64,000 nt of DNA. Origin: an uncultured Clostridia bacterium. Lineage in GTDB: Bacteria > Bacillota > Clostridia > Christensenellales > Aristaeellaceae. Under the pieces are notes generated by a model that ran no database searches, had not been told where the DNA came from, and saw only the letters and a list, made by a program, of their open reading frames with translations. The stretch spans positions 233,143-297,142 of the forward strand of contig CAKTZR010000002.1 of NCBI GenBank assembly GCA_934636105.1, in the 5' to 3' direction. A program made the translations under genes and the position numbers. Positions 8,085-16,573 of this stretch are shown here, in pieces; position 1 is the first letter of the stretch; each line of letters begins with the position of its first letter.

Positions 8085-9261
8085 GCTCCGGCGGATTCTG
8101 CGATGCAAGCGCCTTGGCTTCCTCTTTGCGCTGCTCCCACGGCATTTTCTGCGCCACGGTGCTGGCCGTGCGTTCCAGCCAGCCCGGCACGCCGCCGATC
8201 ATCGAACTGCCCAGCAGCCGGAACGCTTCGAACACGGCGCTTCTCGTCTTTTCATCCATTGCGCCCGCGGCCTTAAGCACGCTCATCGTATTGCGCGCTT
8301 CAAACAAATCGCTGACGTTCATGCCGTTCGACGCGCTGAGCACGGCATAAATGCCGTCGATGGCCTGCCGCCGCATGTCGGGGCTGAGTTCCTCAAGCCA
8401 GCGCTTGATGGTGTCGTCGGCAAAGTGGCTGTGCCCCGTACGCTCGCTGAGCGTCATGAAGCCGCCGCCGAGAATCTGCCAGGTATATGCGTCGTGCTGA
8501 AACACGCCCACGCCGTTGCTGCGCACGATGGTGAACGGCTCTCTGTGCCACATCAGAATGCCGATCATCGAGGATTGCGGCACAAACGTGCGGATGCGCA
8601 TATCCACCTTGCCGAAGGCTTCGGAGGAGATCGTCGCTTCGTTGAAGCCCGGCCCATCGAAGTTATAGACCGTCTCGATGCGCGCGCGGGTCGCTTCATC
8701 GACGAACATGCCCGCGTAAGCCGCCAGATTGCCGCCCTTCGAATGGCCGCCGACGATCAGCGGCAGGTCGATGGAGGCTGCGACCTGCTGCGCATAGGCC
8801 ACCGCATCCCGCTGGGCCGGAACTTCGGTTTCAAAGCTCATGTTGAAATCCTCTTTCCAGCCGACGACGGTGTTATCCGTGCCGCGGAACGCGACGAACG
8901 CGTGCCCCTCGCCCAGCAGATAGGTCACGGCGGAAAACTGTTCCTCCCGCTGGGTATCCACCCGGTTCATATAGCCGACCAGCCGGATATCCGCAAAGCG
9001 CGCGCTTTTCATCAGCGAATCCAGCAGCCGTCTGTCCTCCTTGACGTTATAGGCCAGCGGGGTTTTCTCCCGCTCGTTGACCTCAAGCAGCTTCTGCGCC
9101 GCGTCGCGCAGGGGGATTCCCGCGTCAAACGCATCGCCCACGATGTTGTCGTAGGGCATATACGACAGATAGCTCAGCAGCAGCGCGTCCACGTCGCACA
9201 GCGGCACGCGCTCAAGCGGCAGATCGCCTCTCCAAAGCACATAATCCTGTATATTGGGCAT
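8074..9261 (-). CDS. DUF2974 (Mbeg1-like) alpha/beta hydrolase
   Basis: 395 residues from the ATG that follows GGGAGGACACC; an in-frame ATG 22 codons earlier lacks such a site. It opens MPNIQDYVLWRGDL with DALLLSYLSYMPYDNIV, as DUF2974 proteins do. The nucleophile elbow GGHSKGGNLAAYAG lies near residue 170. These are lipase-like serine hydrolases of unknown substrate; no signal peptide is seen. It has a consensus promoter of its own, divergent from the first esterase gene. Confidence 0.82.
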   Translation of the reverse strand: MPNIQDYVLWRGDLPLERVPLCDVDALLLSYLSYMPYDNIVGDAFDAGIPLRDAAQKLLEVNEREKTPLAYNVKEDRRLLDSLMKSARFADIRLVGYMNRVDTQREEQFSAVTYLLGEGHAFVAFRGTDNTVVGWKEDFNMSFETEVPAQRDAVAYAQQVAASIDLPLIVGGHSKGGNLAAYAGMFVDEATRARIETVYNFDGPGFNEATISSEAFGKVDMRIRTFVPQSSMIGILMWHREPFTIVRSNGVGVFQHDAYTWQILGGGFMTLSERTGHSHFADDTIKRWLEELSPDMRRQAIDGIYAVLSASNGMNVSDLFEARNTMSVLKAAGAMDEKTRSAVFEAFRLLGSSMIGGVPGWLERTASTVAQKMPWEQRKEEAKALASQNPPELAK

Positions 9262-9325
9262 GGTGTCCTCCCGTTTGTTGTCCCCAAAAAGCCGCGCAAG
9301 CGCGCGCCTGAAATTCGATAGTTTC

Positions 9326-9354
9326 ATTATAATCTAGCATAAAAGTTCTGTCAA
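9326..9354 (-). promoter_or_regulatory. Consensus promoter of the DUF2974 gene
   Basis: Minus strand: TTGACA, 17-base spacer, TATAAT, a perfect match in both hexamers and spacing. Confidence 0.85.
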
Positions 9355-9453
9355 CGTCGGCGCCATGCGCGGAATATGCGCAAACGCCCGTTCTTTTTCC
9401 TGTATAGCCTTGCCAAAATCCAGCCGCATCATTCATTTTTGACCCGCTGCGAA

Positions 9454-9482
9454 TTGACAAGGCGGCACACGTGCCGTATACT
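9454..9482 (+). promoter_or_regulatory. Promoter of the esterase/ATP-grasp gene group, with a palindrome in its spacer
   Basis: TTGACA, 17-base spacer, TATACT. The spacer holds CGGCAC-AC-GTGCCG, an inverted repeat with 6-bp arms placed where a repressor would block polymerase. Confidence 0.75.
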
Positions 9483-9526
9483 TTTATCAAAGATCCCCGA
9501 ATTTCATTTTGCGGAGGCTTTTTCAC

Positions 9527-10282
9527 ATGGTTTACAAGTGGGAGCTTCAAATTCCCAAACTCATGCCGGAACTCAAGCGCCGCGCCTATCTCTATCTGCC
9601 TGCCTGCTACGACGAGCAGCCGGACGCGCGCTTCCCGGTAATGTATATGTTCGACGGCCACAACGTTTTCTTTGACGAGGACGCGACCTACGGCAAATCG
9701 TGGGGCATGGCCAAATATATGGATGAAACCGAAACGCCGCTCATCATCGCGGCGGTGGAATGCAATCCCATCGGCAACAATCGTCTGGAGGAATACTGCC
9801 CGTTCGCCTGTGAAGACCCGAATCTGGGCCGCATCCGCGGACGCGGGCGCGCGACAATGAACTGGTTCATCCACGGTTTCAAGCCGATGATCGACGCGAA
9901 CCTGCGCACCCTGCCGGACAGGGAAAACACGCTGATTGCCGGGTCGTCGATGGGCGGGCTGATGAGCCTGTACGCCGCGACGACGTTCAATGCCGTCTTC
10001 GGCAAAGCGGCCTGTCTCTCTCCCAGCTTGTGGCTCGGCCCGGGCAAGGTGCGGCGCATCATCCGGCAGGCGGATATTTCCCCCGACACGCTGATTTACA
10101 TGGATTACGGCGGGCAGGAGATGGCCAACCACGCGGCGAACCTCTCCGCGCTGACCTCCTGCACCTCGGCGCTGCTGCAAAAGGGCGTGGATCTCACCTT
10201 CCGCATCGCCCCCGGCGGCACGCACAGCGAGGCCTCGTGGGAGCGGCAGATTCCCGTGTTTATGAAGTGTCTGGGATTCTAA
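9527..10282 (+). CDS. Alpha/beta-hydrolase esterase (COG2819/Fes-like)
   Basis: 251 residues. The fold is that of putative esterases that resemble enterochelin esterase and esterase D: MVYKWELQIPKLMPELK, then VMYMFDGHNVFFDEDATYGKSW. The nucleophile elbow is AGSSMGGLMSLYAA near residue 145, and a C-terminal GGTHSEASW holds the probable catalytic His. No signal peptide, so cytoplasmic. I start at the ATG 9 bases after GGAGG rather than an earlier in-frame ATG. It leads a group with a second esterase and an ATP-grasp ligase. The stop codon is the first bases of a mobile-type repeat. Confidence 0.85.
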   Translation: MVYKWELQIPKLMPELKRRAYLYLPACYDEQPDARFPVMYMFDGHNVFFDEDATYGKSWGMAKYMDETETPLIIAAVECNPIGNNRLEEYCPFACEDPNLGRIRGRGRATMNWFIHGFKPMIDANLRTLPDRENTLIAGSSMGGLMSLYAATTFNAVFGKAACLSPSLWLGPGKVRRIIRQADISPDTLIYMDYGGQEMANHAANLSALTSCTSALLQKGVDLTFRIAPGGTHSEASWERQIPVFMKCLGF

Positions 10283-10463
10283 ACTCCTTCCGTCACAACT
10301 TCGTTGTGCCAACCTTCGGGGTTTTCTAGCGTCTGAATCCGCCACAGGCGGCGACGCTTTCAAACCTCCCTCTAAGAGGGAGGCATTATCCTCACGTTAT
10401 CGTCGCGAATGCCAAAAGGCTCCCTCCTTGAGGGAGCTGTCAGCGAAGCTGACTGAAGGAGTT
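10282..10463. repeat. AACTCC...GGAGTT intergenic repeat, copy 1
   Basis: Terminal inverted repeats AACTCCTTCCGTCA and TGACTGAAGGAGTT flank two internal hairpins, CTCCCTCTAAGAGGGAG and GGCTCCCTCCTTGAGGGAGC. The left end begins inside the TAA stop of the preceding esterase gene. This copy has an extra ~50 bases compared with copy 2. Confidence 0.8.
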
Positions 10464-10498
10464 CGCGCTTCCCAAGAATCATAAAGGAGCGTCAATCC

Positions 10499-11257
10499 AT
10501 GGAAGTTCGTTATTTCAAGGGCTATTCCTACAACCTGAACCGCGAAATGGAGTTCAAGGTCTACGGCCACCGCGGCAAGCCGGTGCTGTTCATCCCCTGC
10601 CAGGCGGGGCGTTTCTACGATTTCGAGAATTTCCATATGGACGACGTGTTCCGTCCGTACATCGACGCGGGCGAAATCATGGTGTTCTCCATCGATACCA
10701 TCGACAACGAAACCTGGGCGGATCACGGCGGCGACCCGCGCCAGCGCATCGAGCAGCACGAGCGCTGGTTCAACTACATCGTCGATGAAATGGTGCCGCA
10801 GATTCGCCACCTTGCGGGCGAGCGCAACTGGCGCCAGATGCCGATCATGCCGTTCGGCTGCTCGATGGGCGCGATGCATGCGGCGAACCTGTTCTTCCGC
10901 CGTCCGGACCTCTTTGACAGCGTGCTGGCGCTCTCCGGCGTGTATGATTCGTTCGATTCCTTCGGCGATTATATGGATGACCTCGTCTACCGCAACTCGC
11001 CGTATCATTATCTTTCCGGCATGTCCCCGGATCATCCGTATATCCGCATGTACAACGAGCGCAAAATCATCCTCTGCGTCGGCCAGGGCGCATGGGAGGA
11101 CGTGCTCAAGGAAAGCACCTCGCGCATCAAGGGCGTGCTCGATGCAAAGGGCATTCACGCGTGGGTGGATTTCTGGGGCTATGACGTCGATCACGACTGG
11201 GGCTGGTGGTATAAGCAGGTCGAATATTACCTGCCCTTCCTGCTTGGAAAACGGTAA
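10499..11257 (+). CDS. Esterase family protein (COG4947-like)
   Basis: 252 residues, unrelated in close sequence to the esterase before it. It begins MEVRYFKGYSYNLNREMEF with no leader peptide. The nucleophile elbow is PFGCSMGAMHAANLF near residue 119, an acidic YDSFDSFGDY lies in the lid region, and VDHDWGWW near the end offers the histidine. Substrate unknown. AAAGGAG lies about 11 bases upstream of the ATG. It is flanked on both sides by copies of the same repeat element, and its stop codon comes from the end of the second copy. Confidence 0.85.
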   Translation: MEVRYFKGYSYNLNREMEFKVYGHRGKPVLFIPCQAGRFYDFENFHMDDVFRPYIDAGEIMVFSIDTIDNETWADHGGDPRQRIEQHERWFNYIVDEMVPQIRHLAGERNWRQMPIMPFGCSMGAMHAANLFFRRPDLFDSVLALSGVYDSFDSFGDYMDDLVYRNSPYHYLSGMSPDHPYIRMYNERKIILCVGQGAWEDVLKESTSRIKGVLDAKGIHAWVDFWGYDVDHDWGWWYKQVEYYLPFLLGKR

Positions 11258-11385
11258 ACTCCTTCCGTCACAACTTCGTTGTGCCACCTTCCTCTAAGAG
11301 GGAGGCTTTATCCTCTTGCTATCGCTGCTTATACCAAAAGGCTCCCTCCTTGAGGGAGCTGTCAGCGAAGCTGACTGAAGGAGTT
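11257..11385. repeat. AACTCC...GGAGTT intergenic repeat, copy 2
   Basis: Shortest copy, about 129 bases, with the same termini and both internal hairpins. Its first base completes the TAA stop of the upstream esterase gene. Confidence 0.8.
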
Positions 11386-11457
11386 TGGATGACGTGATCC
11401 AGCTTAAAACTGCATTCTTAAATCATAATCTTTGCTTTGACTAAAAGGAGCATTCCC

Positions 11458-12654
11458 ATGAAAAATTTCGTCTTCATCTCTCCGAACTTCCCGACCAACT
11501 ATTGGAAATTCTGCGCCGAGCTGAAAAAGAACGGCATGAACGTTCTCGGCATCGGCGACTGCCCGTATGACCAGCTCATGCCCGAACTGCGCGGCGCGCT
11601 GAACGAATATTACAAGGTCTCCTCGCTGGAAAATTATGACGAGGTCTTCCGCGCGGTCGCTTTTCTGACCTATAAGCACGGCAAGATCGACTGGCTGGAA
11701 AGCAACAACGAATACTGGCTCGAGCGCGACGCGATGCTCCGCACCGCCTTTAACATCACCACCGGCTTCCACACCGAGGATATGCACCCGGTCAAGTATA
11801 AATCCGCGATGAAGGCCAACTACGCCAAGGCAGGCATCAAGACCGCGCGCTGGCATATCGTCCGCGATTATACCGGCTGCAAGGATTTCATCGCCGAGGT
11901 CGGCTACCCCGTCATCGTCAAGCCGGATAACGGCGTGGGCGCGTCCCATACCTATAAGCTCAAAAACGACGACGAGCTGAATTATTTCTTCGCCACGAAG
12001 GACGATACCGTCTATATCATGGAGGAGTTTGTCAACGGCACGGTGCATTCTTATGACGCGGTCATCGACGCCGACGGCCAGCCGCTGTTTGAAACCGGCA
12101 ACGTGACCATCGACTCCATCATGGATATCGTCAACACCAACGGCAACTCCTGCTATTATATCGAAAAGACCCTGCCGGCGGCCATGCGTGACGCAGGCCG
12201 CCGCACCGTCGCCGCCTTCGGCGTGAAGAGCCGCTTCGTGCATTTCGAGTTCTTCGTCCTCAACGAGGATCAACCCGCACTCGGCAAAAAAGGCGATATC
12301 CTCGGCCTAGAGGTCAATATGCGCCCGTCCGGCGGTTTCAGCGCGGATATGTTCAACTTCGCCAACTCCACCGACGTGTATAAGATTTGGGCGGATATGG
12401 TTACCTATGGACATAGCACCATCAGCAACGAGGGCCGCGAACACTTCTATTGCTGCTACTGCGGCCGCCGCGACGGTAAGAATTTCGTGATGGATCACGC
12501 TGCAATCATGGCGAAGTATGGAGACCGCATCAAGATGGTGCAGCGTATCCCCAAGGCGCTCGCGGGCGCAATGGCTGATATGATGTACCTCGCTAATATG
12601 CGTACCGAAGAAGAAAAGGCTGAATATTACCGCGATCTCCTCGCAACAAAATAA
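11458..12654 (+). CDS. ATP-grasp carboxylate-amine/thiol ligase
   Basis: 398 residues. The N-terminal ~100 form a Rossmann-like pre-ATP-grasp domain (MKNFVFISPNFPTNYWKF). The ATP-grasp core follows, with YPVIVKPDNGVGASHTYKL near residue 155, YIMEEFVNGTVHSYDAVID near 190 and the Mg-binding GLEVNMRPSGGFSADM near 285. Such enzymes join a carboxylate to an amine or thiol through an acyl phosphate; the substrates are unknown. AAAGGAG precedes the chosen ATG. It closes the esterase-esterase-ligase group, which suggests a small biosynthetic or modifying pathway. Confidence 0.85.
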   Translation: MKNFVFISPNFPTNYWKFCAELKKNGMNVLGIGDCPYDQLMPELRGALNEYYKVSSLENYDEVFRAVAFLTYKHGKIDWLESNNEYWLERDAMLRTAFNITTGFHTEDMHPVKYKSAMKANYAKAGIKTARWHIVRDYTGCKDFIAEVGYPVIVKPDNGVGASHTYKLKNDDELNYFFATKDDTVYIMEEFVNGTVHSYDAVIDADGQPLFETGNVTIDSIMDIVNTNGNSCYYIEKTLPAAMRDAGRRTVAAFGVKSRFVHFEFFVLNEDQPALGKKGDILGLEVNMRPSGGFSADMFNFANSTDVYKIWADMVTYGHSTISNEGREHFYCCYCGRRDGKNFVMDHAAIMAKYGDRIKMVQRIPKALAGAMADMMYLANMRTEEEKAEYYRDLLATK

Positions 12655-12689
12655 AGCTTTAAACCGCCACGAAGCGATGCGGGAGGTCA

Positions 12690-12732
12690 AGTGAACTCAG
12701 TTCCCCTGTGGGGCTTGGGGCAACGCCCCAAC
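12690..12732. repeat. Short-hairpin repeat cluster (GGGGC...GCCCC type)
   Basis: CCCCTGTGGGG and TTGGGGCAACGCCCCAA lie in tandem, ended by ACGTCTCCC. The same modules recur at seven other gene ends in the window. Confidence 0.55.
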
Positions 12733-12784
12733 GTCTCCCATAATCATCAAAAAAGCAGTCTACGATTGAAACGGGTTATACAGA

Positions 12785-12819
12785 AAACGACGCTCTCCAC
12801 TCCGGAAAGCGCCGTTTTT
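12785..12819. terminator. Bidirectional intrinsic terminator
   Basis: AACGACGCTCTCC and GGAAAGCGCCGTT form a 13-bp stem with two mismatches, with A and T tracts on either side. It lies between the convergent ATP-grasp and aminotransferase genes. Confidence 0.7.
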
Positions 12820-12834
12820 CTATATGCGTTTGTT

Positions 12835-14043
12835 TTAGATTCGATGCTGCTTGAGGAAATACGCCATGTCGCCCATCGCCTTGGTGAGCGTCTCCGGCTC
12901 CGGCAGCATGACGATGCGGAAGCGCAGATCCTCGTGCCAGTCAAACCCGCCTCCGGGAATGACAAGCACGTGCTGCTCGTGCAGGAACTTCATCGCGAAG
13001 TCGTGCGCATCCTCAAAGTCAAACTTGCTCTTGTCCAGCCGCGGGAACAGATAGAACGCCGCATGGCTGGGCACGTAATCCACGCCGTCAATCTTGTCCA
13101 GCGCTTCAAACGTCGCCTTGCGCTGCTCAAACAGGCGGCCGCCCGGCACGATCATCTCATGCGTGCTCTCGCTGTCCACCAGCGCCGCCGGAATGACCAG
13201 CTGTGTCAGCGCGTTGCCGCACAGGCGCATGGAGGCCAGCTGCATCACGCCGTCCTTCACCTCGTCCAGCTCGCCCTTCGGGCCGGAGAACACCATCCAG
13301 CCGCAGCGGAAGCCGCAGACGATGTGGCTCTTGGACAGGCCGTTGAACGTCACGCACGGCACATCCGGGGCCAGCGCGCCAATGGACTCGTGGCGCAGGC
13401 CGTCCATCACCAGGCGATCATAAATTTCGTCCGCCAGCAGCACCAGATGATGCTGACGCGCGATTTCCGCAATCGCCAGCAGCACGTCCTTGCTGTAAAC
13501 CGCGCCGGTCGGGTTGTTCGGGTTGATGACCAGAATCGCCTTCGTGCGGTCGGTAATCTTGCTCTTGATGTCGTCGATATCCGGGTTCCACTCGTTGTTC
13601 GGGTCGCAGCGATAGAACACCGGCTTGCCGCCGCAGAGATAGGCGTTGTTGCTCCACAGCGAGTAGCACGGCGACGGCAGCAGGATTTCGTCCCCCGTGC
13701 CGATCAGCGCGTTCATCAGCATGCTGGCCGCTTCGCTCACGCCGTTGCAGATGAACACGTCGTTGGGCATGATGCCCTGCAAACCGCGCCCGATGTGATA
13801 GGTGCAGATGACGTTGCGCGCCGCCGCCATGCCGCGCACGTCGCAATACGGCACGGCTTCGTCGATGTGCAGCGCCAGCGCCTGACGGACGCTGTTGGGC
13901 AGTTTAAAGCCAAAACGGCCGGGGTTGCCCGTGTTGAGCTTGAGGACGTTGACGCCCTCGGACTCCATGCGCAGGGCTTCCTGATACAGCGGGCCGCGAA
14001 TATCGGAATGGACATGATCCAATCGATCTGAACGGGTTATCAT
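12835..14043 (-). CDS. PLP-dependent class I aminotransferase (AlaA-like)
   Basis: 402 residues from the ATG after GAGGGAAAAAA. It begins MITRSDRLDHVHSDIRGPL and has the fold-type I features LLPSPCYSLWSNNAY, VINPNNPTGAVYSKD, LLADEIYDRLVMDG and the PLP lysine in NGLSKSHIVCGFRCGW. The conserved C-terminal FRIVMLP arginine is present. The subfamily resembles alanine aminotransferase AlaA rather than 2-aminoethylphosphonate transaminase. It lies 83 bases after the second phnE on the same strand. It may be co-transcribed, but a link to phosphonates is only positional. Confidence 0.88.
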   Translation of the reverse strand: MITRSDRLDHVHSDIRGPLYQEALRMESEGVNVLKLNTGNPGRFGFKLPNSVRQALALHIDEAVPYCDVRGMAAARNVICTYHIGRGLQGIMPNDVFICNGVSEAASMLMNALIGTGDEILLPSPCYSLWSNNAYLCGGKPVFYRCDPNNEWNPDIDDIKSKITDRTKAILVINPNNPTGAVYSKDVLLAIAEIARQHHLVLLADEIYDRLVMDGLRHESIGALAPDVPCVTFNGLSKSHIVCGFRCGWMVFSGPKGELDEVKDGVMQLASMRLCGNALTQLVIPAALVDSESTHEMIVPGGRLFEQRKATFEALDKIDGVDYVPSHAAFYLFPRLDKSKFDFEDAHDFAMKFLHEQHVLVIPGGGFDWHEDLRFRIVMLPEPETLTKAMGDMAYFLKQHRI

Positions 14044-14126
14044 TTTTTTCCCTCGATTCCGGTAAAAATGTGCGTCCAAAAATGGACAATAGATATATTG
14101 TTCGCTTTCAAAGGAAAAAATCCTTT

Positions 14127-14909
14127 TTATCGGAGCTTCTTTCTCACCCAGCCGGTCAGCATGTCCAGCAGGAAGACCGTCACGATGACCGTCAGCAGGA
14201 TGATCCCCACACGCGGCCAGCGGCACGCCTGAATCGCGAAGATCAGCGTCGCGCCAATGCCGCCCGCGCCGACAAGGCCGAGCGTAGACGCGCTGCGCAC
14301 CGCAATTTCAAAATGATTGAGCACCAGCGACGCATAAATCGGCATGAGCTGCGGCAGCCGGGCGTAGAACATCGTCTGCACGCCGTTCGCGCCGACCGCG
14401 TGGCAGGCTTCCACCGGGGTTTCATCCATGCGCTCCATTTCCTCGGTAAAGAGCTTGCCGAGCATGCCGATCTGATGCACGCCGATAGCCAGCACGCCCG
14501 CAAACGCGCCCGGGCCGACCACCTTGATGAAGATGATTGCGTAAACCAGCTCCGGGAATGCGCGCAGCACGTCGAGCACAAACTTGCCCACGCGCGGCAC
14601 AACCGGGTTTTTCCACAGGTTTCGGGAGGCCAGCAGCGTGAACGGAATCGCCAGAATCGTGCCGATGGTCGTGCCAAAGAAGCCGATCCCCACCGTCAGC
14701 AGCATCAGGTGGAAGATATCCTCCGAGCTGCCCGTGTAAAACGCCGCGAAATCCGGCTGAAACAGGTTCACAATCGTCGCGCGGAACGTGCCCCACGAGA
14801 AATAATGCAGCGTGCTCCAATCGATATCCGCCGCGCACCAGACGAGCAGCGCAACCGTTGCGACGGCAATCGCCCACTTTTTGAGCGAATCGGAAAGCTT
14901 CATCCTCAT
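14127..14909 (-). CDS. phnE: Phosphonate-type ABC importer, permease 2
   Basis: 260 residues, about six membrane helices. The cytoplasmic EAA-type coupling loop is EACHAVGANGVQTMFYARLP near residue 165, as in PhnE. C-terminal VGAGGIGATLIF is typical of the family. GGAGG lies 5 bases before the ATG, and the ATG overlaps the previous stop (ATGA). With its partner it forms the heterodimeric channel of a PhnCDE importer. Substrate could be phosphonate, phosphite or another oxyanion ester. Confidence 0.9.
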   Translation of the reverse strand: MRMKLSDSLKKWAIAVATVALLVWCAADIDWSTLHYFSWGTFRATIVNLFQPDFAAFYTGSSEDIFHLMLLTVGIGFFGTTIGTILAIPFTLLASRNLWKNPVVPRVGKFVLDVLRAFPELVYAIIFIKVVGPGAFAGVLAIGVHQIGMLGKLFTEEMERMDETPVEACHAVGANGVQTMFYARLPQLMPIYASLVLNHFEIAVRSASTLGLVGAGGIGATLIFAIQACRWPRVGIILLTVIVTVFLLDMLTGWVRKKLR

Positions 14910-15685
14910 TTCAGCCTCCTGCGAATCGCTTCGGAGAGCGCATCCACCACCACGACCACCGCAAAGATGAACAGAATGATGATCGATACGCGCTCATACT
15001 TAAACAACCCAAGCGCTTCATTGAGTTTCACGCCGATGCCGCCCGCGCCGACATAGCCTAACACCGTGGACGCGCGCACGTTCAGCTCAAAGGCATAAAA
15101 CGTGTAGCTGACCACGCTGGAGGTGATCTGCGGCCAGATGGCCCAGACCGCAACCTTGAGCTTGTTTGCGCCGACCGCCGTCGCGGCCTCCACCGGGCTT
15201 AAGTCGATGGTTTCAATCGCCTCGAAGATCAGCTGTGAGGCCATGCCGAACGTGAAAATCGCAATGGTCAGCACGCCCGTCGCCTCGCCAATGCCCACAA
15301 TCGCCACCAGCAGCGAAGCCAGCAGCAGGTTCGGAATCGTGCGGATGACATTCAGGAAAAAGCGGCAGATGCCAGTGACGATTTTGTTATCCGTCACCAC
15401 CGTCGTCGCCAGAAACGAAAACGGAATCGCCAGCAAAATGCCCAGCGCCGTGCCCAGCGCGGACATCTTGAGCGTTTTGACCATCGGATCGATCAGCTTG
15501 GGCAGATAGGAAAACTGCGGATTTGCCAGCTTTTTGAGAAAAACGCCCACCTGACCGATGTTTCCGGCCAGCTGTTCAAAATCCGCGCCGGTGCTGACGA
15601 CGCTCGCATACAGACACGCCAGCAGAATCAGCGCGACAAACAGATGCTTGTACCACTCGAAGTGGACGGTATCCTTAATTTTCAT
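14906..15685 (-). CDS. phnE: Phosphonate-type ABC importer, permease 1
   Basis: 259 residues, a PhnE paralogue of the next gene. It has the helix-rich pattern, the coupling loop EAATAVGANKLKVAVWAIWP near residue 165 and VGAGGIGVKLNEAL near the C-terminus. I start at MKIKDTVHF because GGGGCGCGGC is well spaced for it, while the ATG four codons earlier abuts its only purine-rich stretch. It overlaps the end of phnC by 11 bases, so translation is probably coupled. Confidence 0.9.
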   Translation of the reverse strand: MKIKDTVHFEWYKHLFVALILLACLYASVVSTGADFEQLAGNIGQVGVFLKKLANPQFSYLPKLIDPMVKTLKMSALGTALGILLAIPFSFLATTVVTDNKIVTGICRFFLNVIRTIPNLLLASLLVAIVGIGEATGVLTIAIFTFGMASQLIFEAIETIDLSPVEAATAVGANKLKVAVWAIWPQITSSVVSYTFYAFELNVRASTVLGYVGAGGIGVKLNEALGLFKYERVSIIILFIFAVVVVVDALSEAIRRRLK

Positions 15686-16445
15686 GCCGCGCCCCATCCT
15701 TCAAAAACGAATCGCCCTTGTAAACCATGCGCAGCACATCATCCGTCAGCGCATCCGGCGTACCGTCGAAGACAAGCCGGCCATCCTGCAAGGCGATGAT
15801 GCGGTCGGAGAACTGCTTCGCCAGCTCGATGGAATGGATGTTGACGACAACCGTCTTGCCCATCGTGCGGTTGATGCTTTTCAGCTCGGTCAAAATCTCC
15901 TGCGAGGTCACCGGGTCGAGCGAAGCCACCGGCTCGTCGGCCAAAATGATGTTGGCCTCCTGAAAGAGCGTCCGGGCAATGGAAACGCGCTGCTGCTGGC
16001 CGCCGGAGAGGTTGTCACAGCGGTCATGCAGCTTTTCCGCCAGATTCACCTTTTCCAGCACACTCTGACAGAGGGCGTAATCCTCCCTGGAGAACAGGCC
16101 GAACACGCTCTTGAAGGTGGAATAATACCCCAGCTTGCCGGAGAGCACGTTCTTCTGCACCGTCAGGCGCTTGACCAGATTGAACTGTTGGGAAATTAGA
16201 CCAATCTTGCGACGAATCAGCTTCAGCTCGCGCTTGCCCGCCTTGGTGATCGATTGACCGTCGATGGCCACGTCGCCCTCGGTCACGTCGTTCAGGCGGT
16301 TGATGGCGCGCAGCAGCGTGCTCTTGCCTGCGCCGGACAGGCCGATGATGGAGACATATTCTCCATCCGGGATCGTCAGATTGATATCGACAAGCCCTTT
16401 CACGCCGTTTGGATAGGTTTTGGATACATGGTCAAACGTAATCAT
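15675..16445 (-). CDS. phnC: Phosphonate-type ABC importer, ATP-binding protein
   Basis: 256 residues, the standard PhnC length. Walker A is GLSGAGKST near residue 36, the signature is LSGGQQQRV, Walker B is IILADEPVASLD, and the H-loop is NIHSIELAKQF. The 20 residues in frame before MITFDHVSKTYPNG are lysine-rich and lie over a likely stem-loop, so I exclude them. It follows phnD after a hairpin-containing gap of 128 bases. Confidence 0.9.
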   Translation of the reverse strand: MITFDHVSKTYPNGVKGLVDINLTIPDGEYVSIIGLSGAGKSTLLRAINRLNDVTEGDVAIDGQSITKAGKRELKLIRRKIGLISQQFNLVKRLTVQKNVLSGKLGYYSTFKSVFGLFSREDYALCQSVLEKVNLAEKLHDRCDNLSGGQQQRVSIARTLFQEANIILADEPVASLDPVTSQEILTELKSINRTMGKTVVVNIHSIELAKQFSDRIIALQDGRLVFDGTPDALTDDVLRMVYKGDSFLKDGARHEN

Positions 16446-16508
16446 GTTGTTCCCCACTCGCTTCCGATTGGTCTTTTTCGTTGTTCGCCGTTTTTTCTTA
16501 AACAACAG

Positions 16509-16550
16509 AAAGCGGTACTCCTCCCCGGTCAGGGGGAAGAATACCCTTTC
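16509..16550 (-). terminator. Stem-loop between phnD and phnC (attenuator or mRNA stabiliser)
   Basis: A long imperfect stem pairs GAAAG-GGTA-TC-TCCCC with GGGGGA-GA-TACC-CTTTC. The U-run after it is poor. Such hairpins after a binding-protein gene often let the first gene be expressed more than the permease genes. Confidence 0.55.
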
Positions 16551-16573
16551 TTTATGCCGTTTTCAATTTGCGC

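Noticed and set aside
12835..14043. 2-aminoethylphosphonate transaminase, by position beside phn genes
   Set aside because: The PLP-lysine region and overall motifs follow the AlaA-like class I group, not the class V fold of PhnW.
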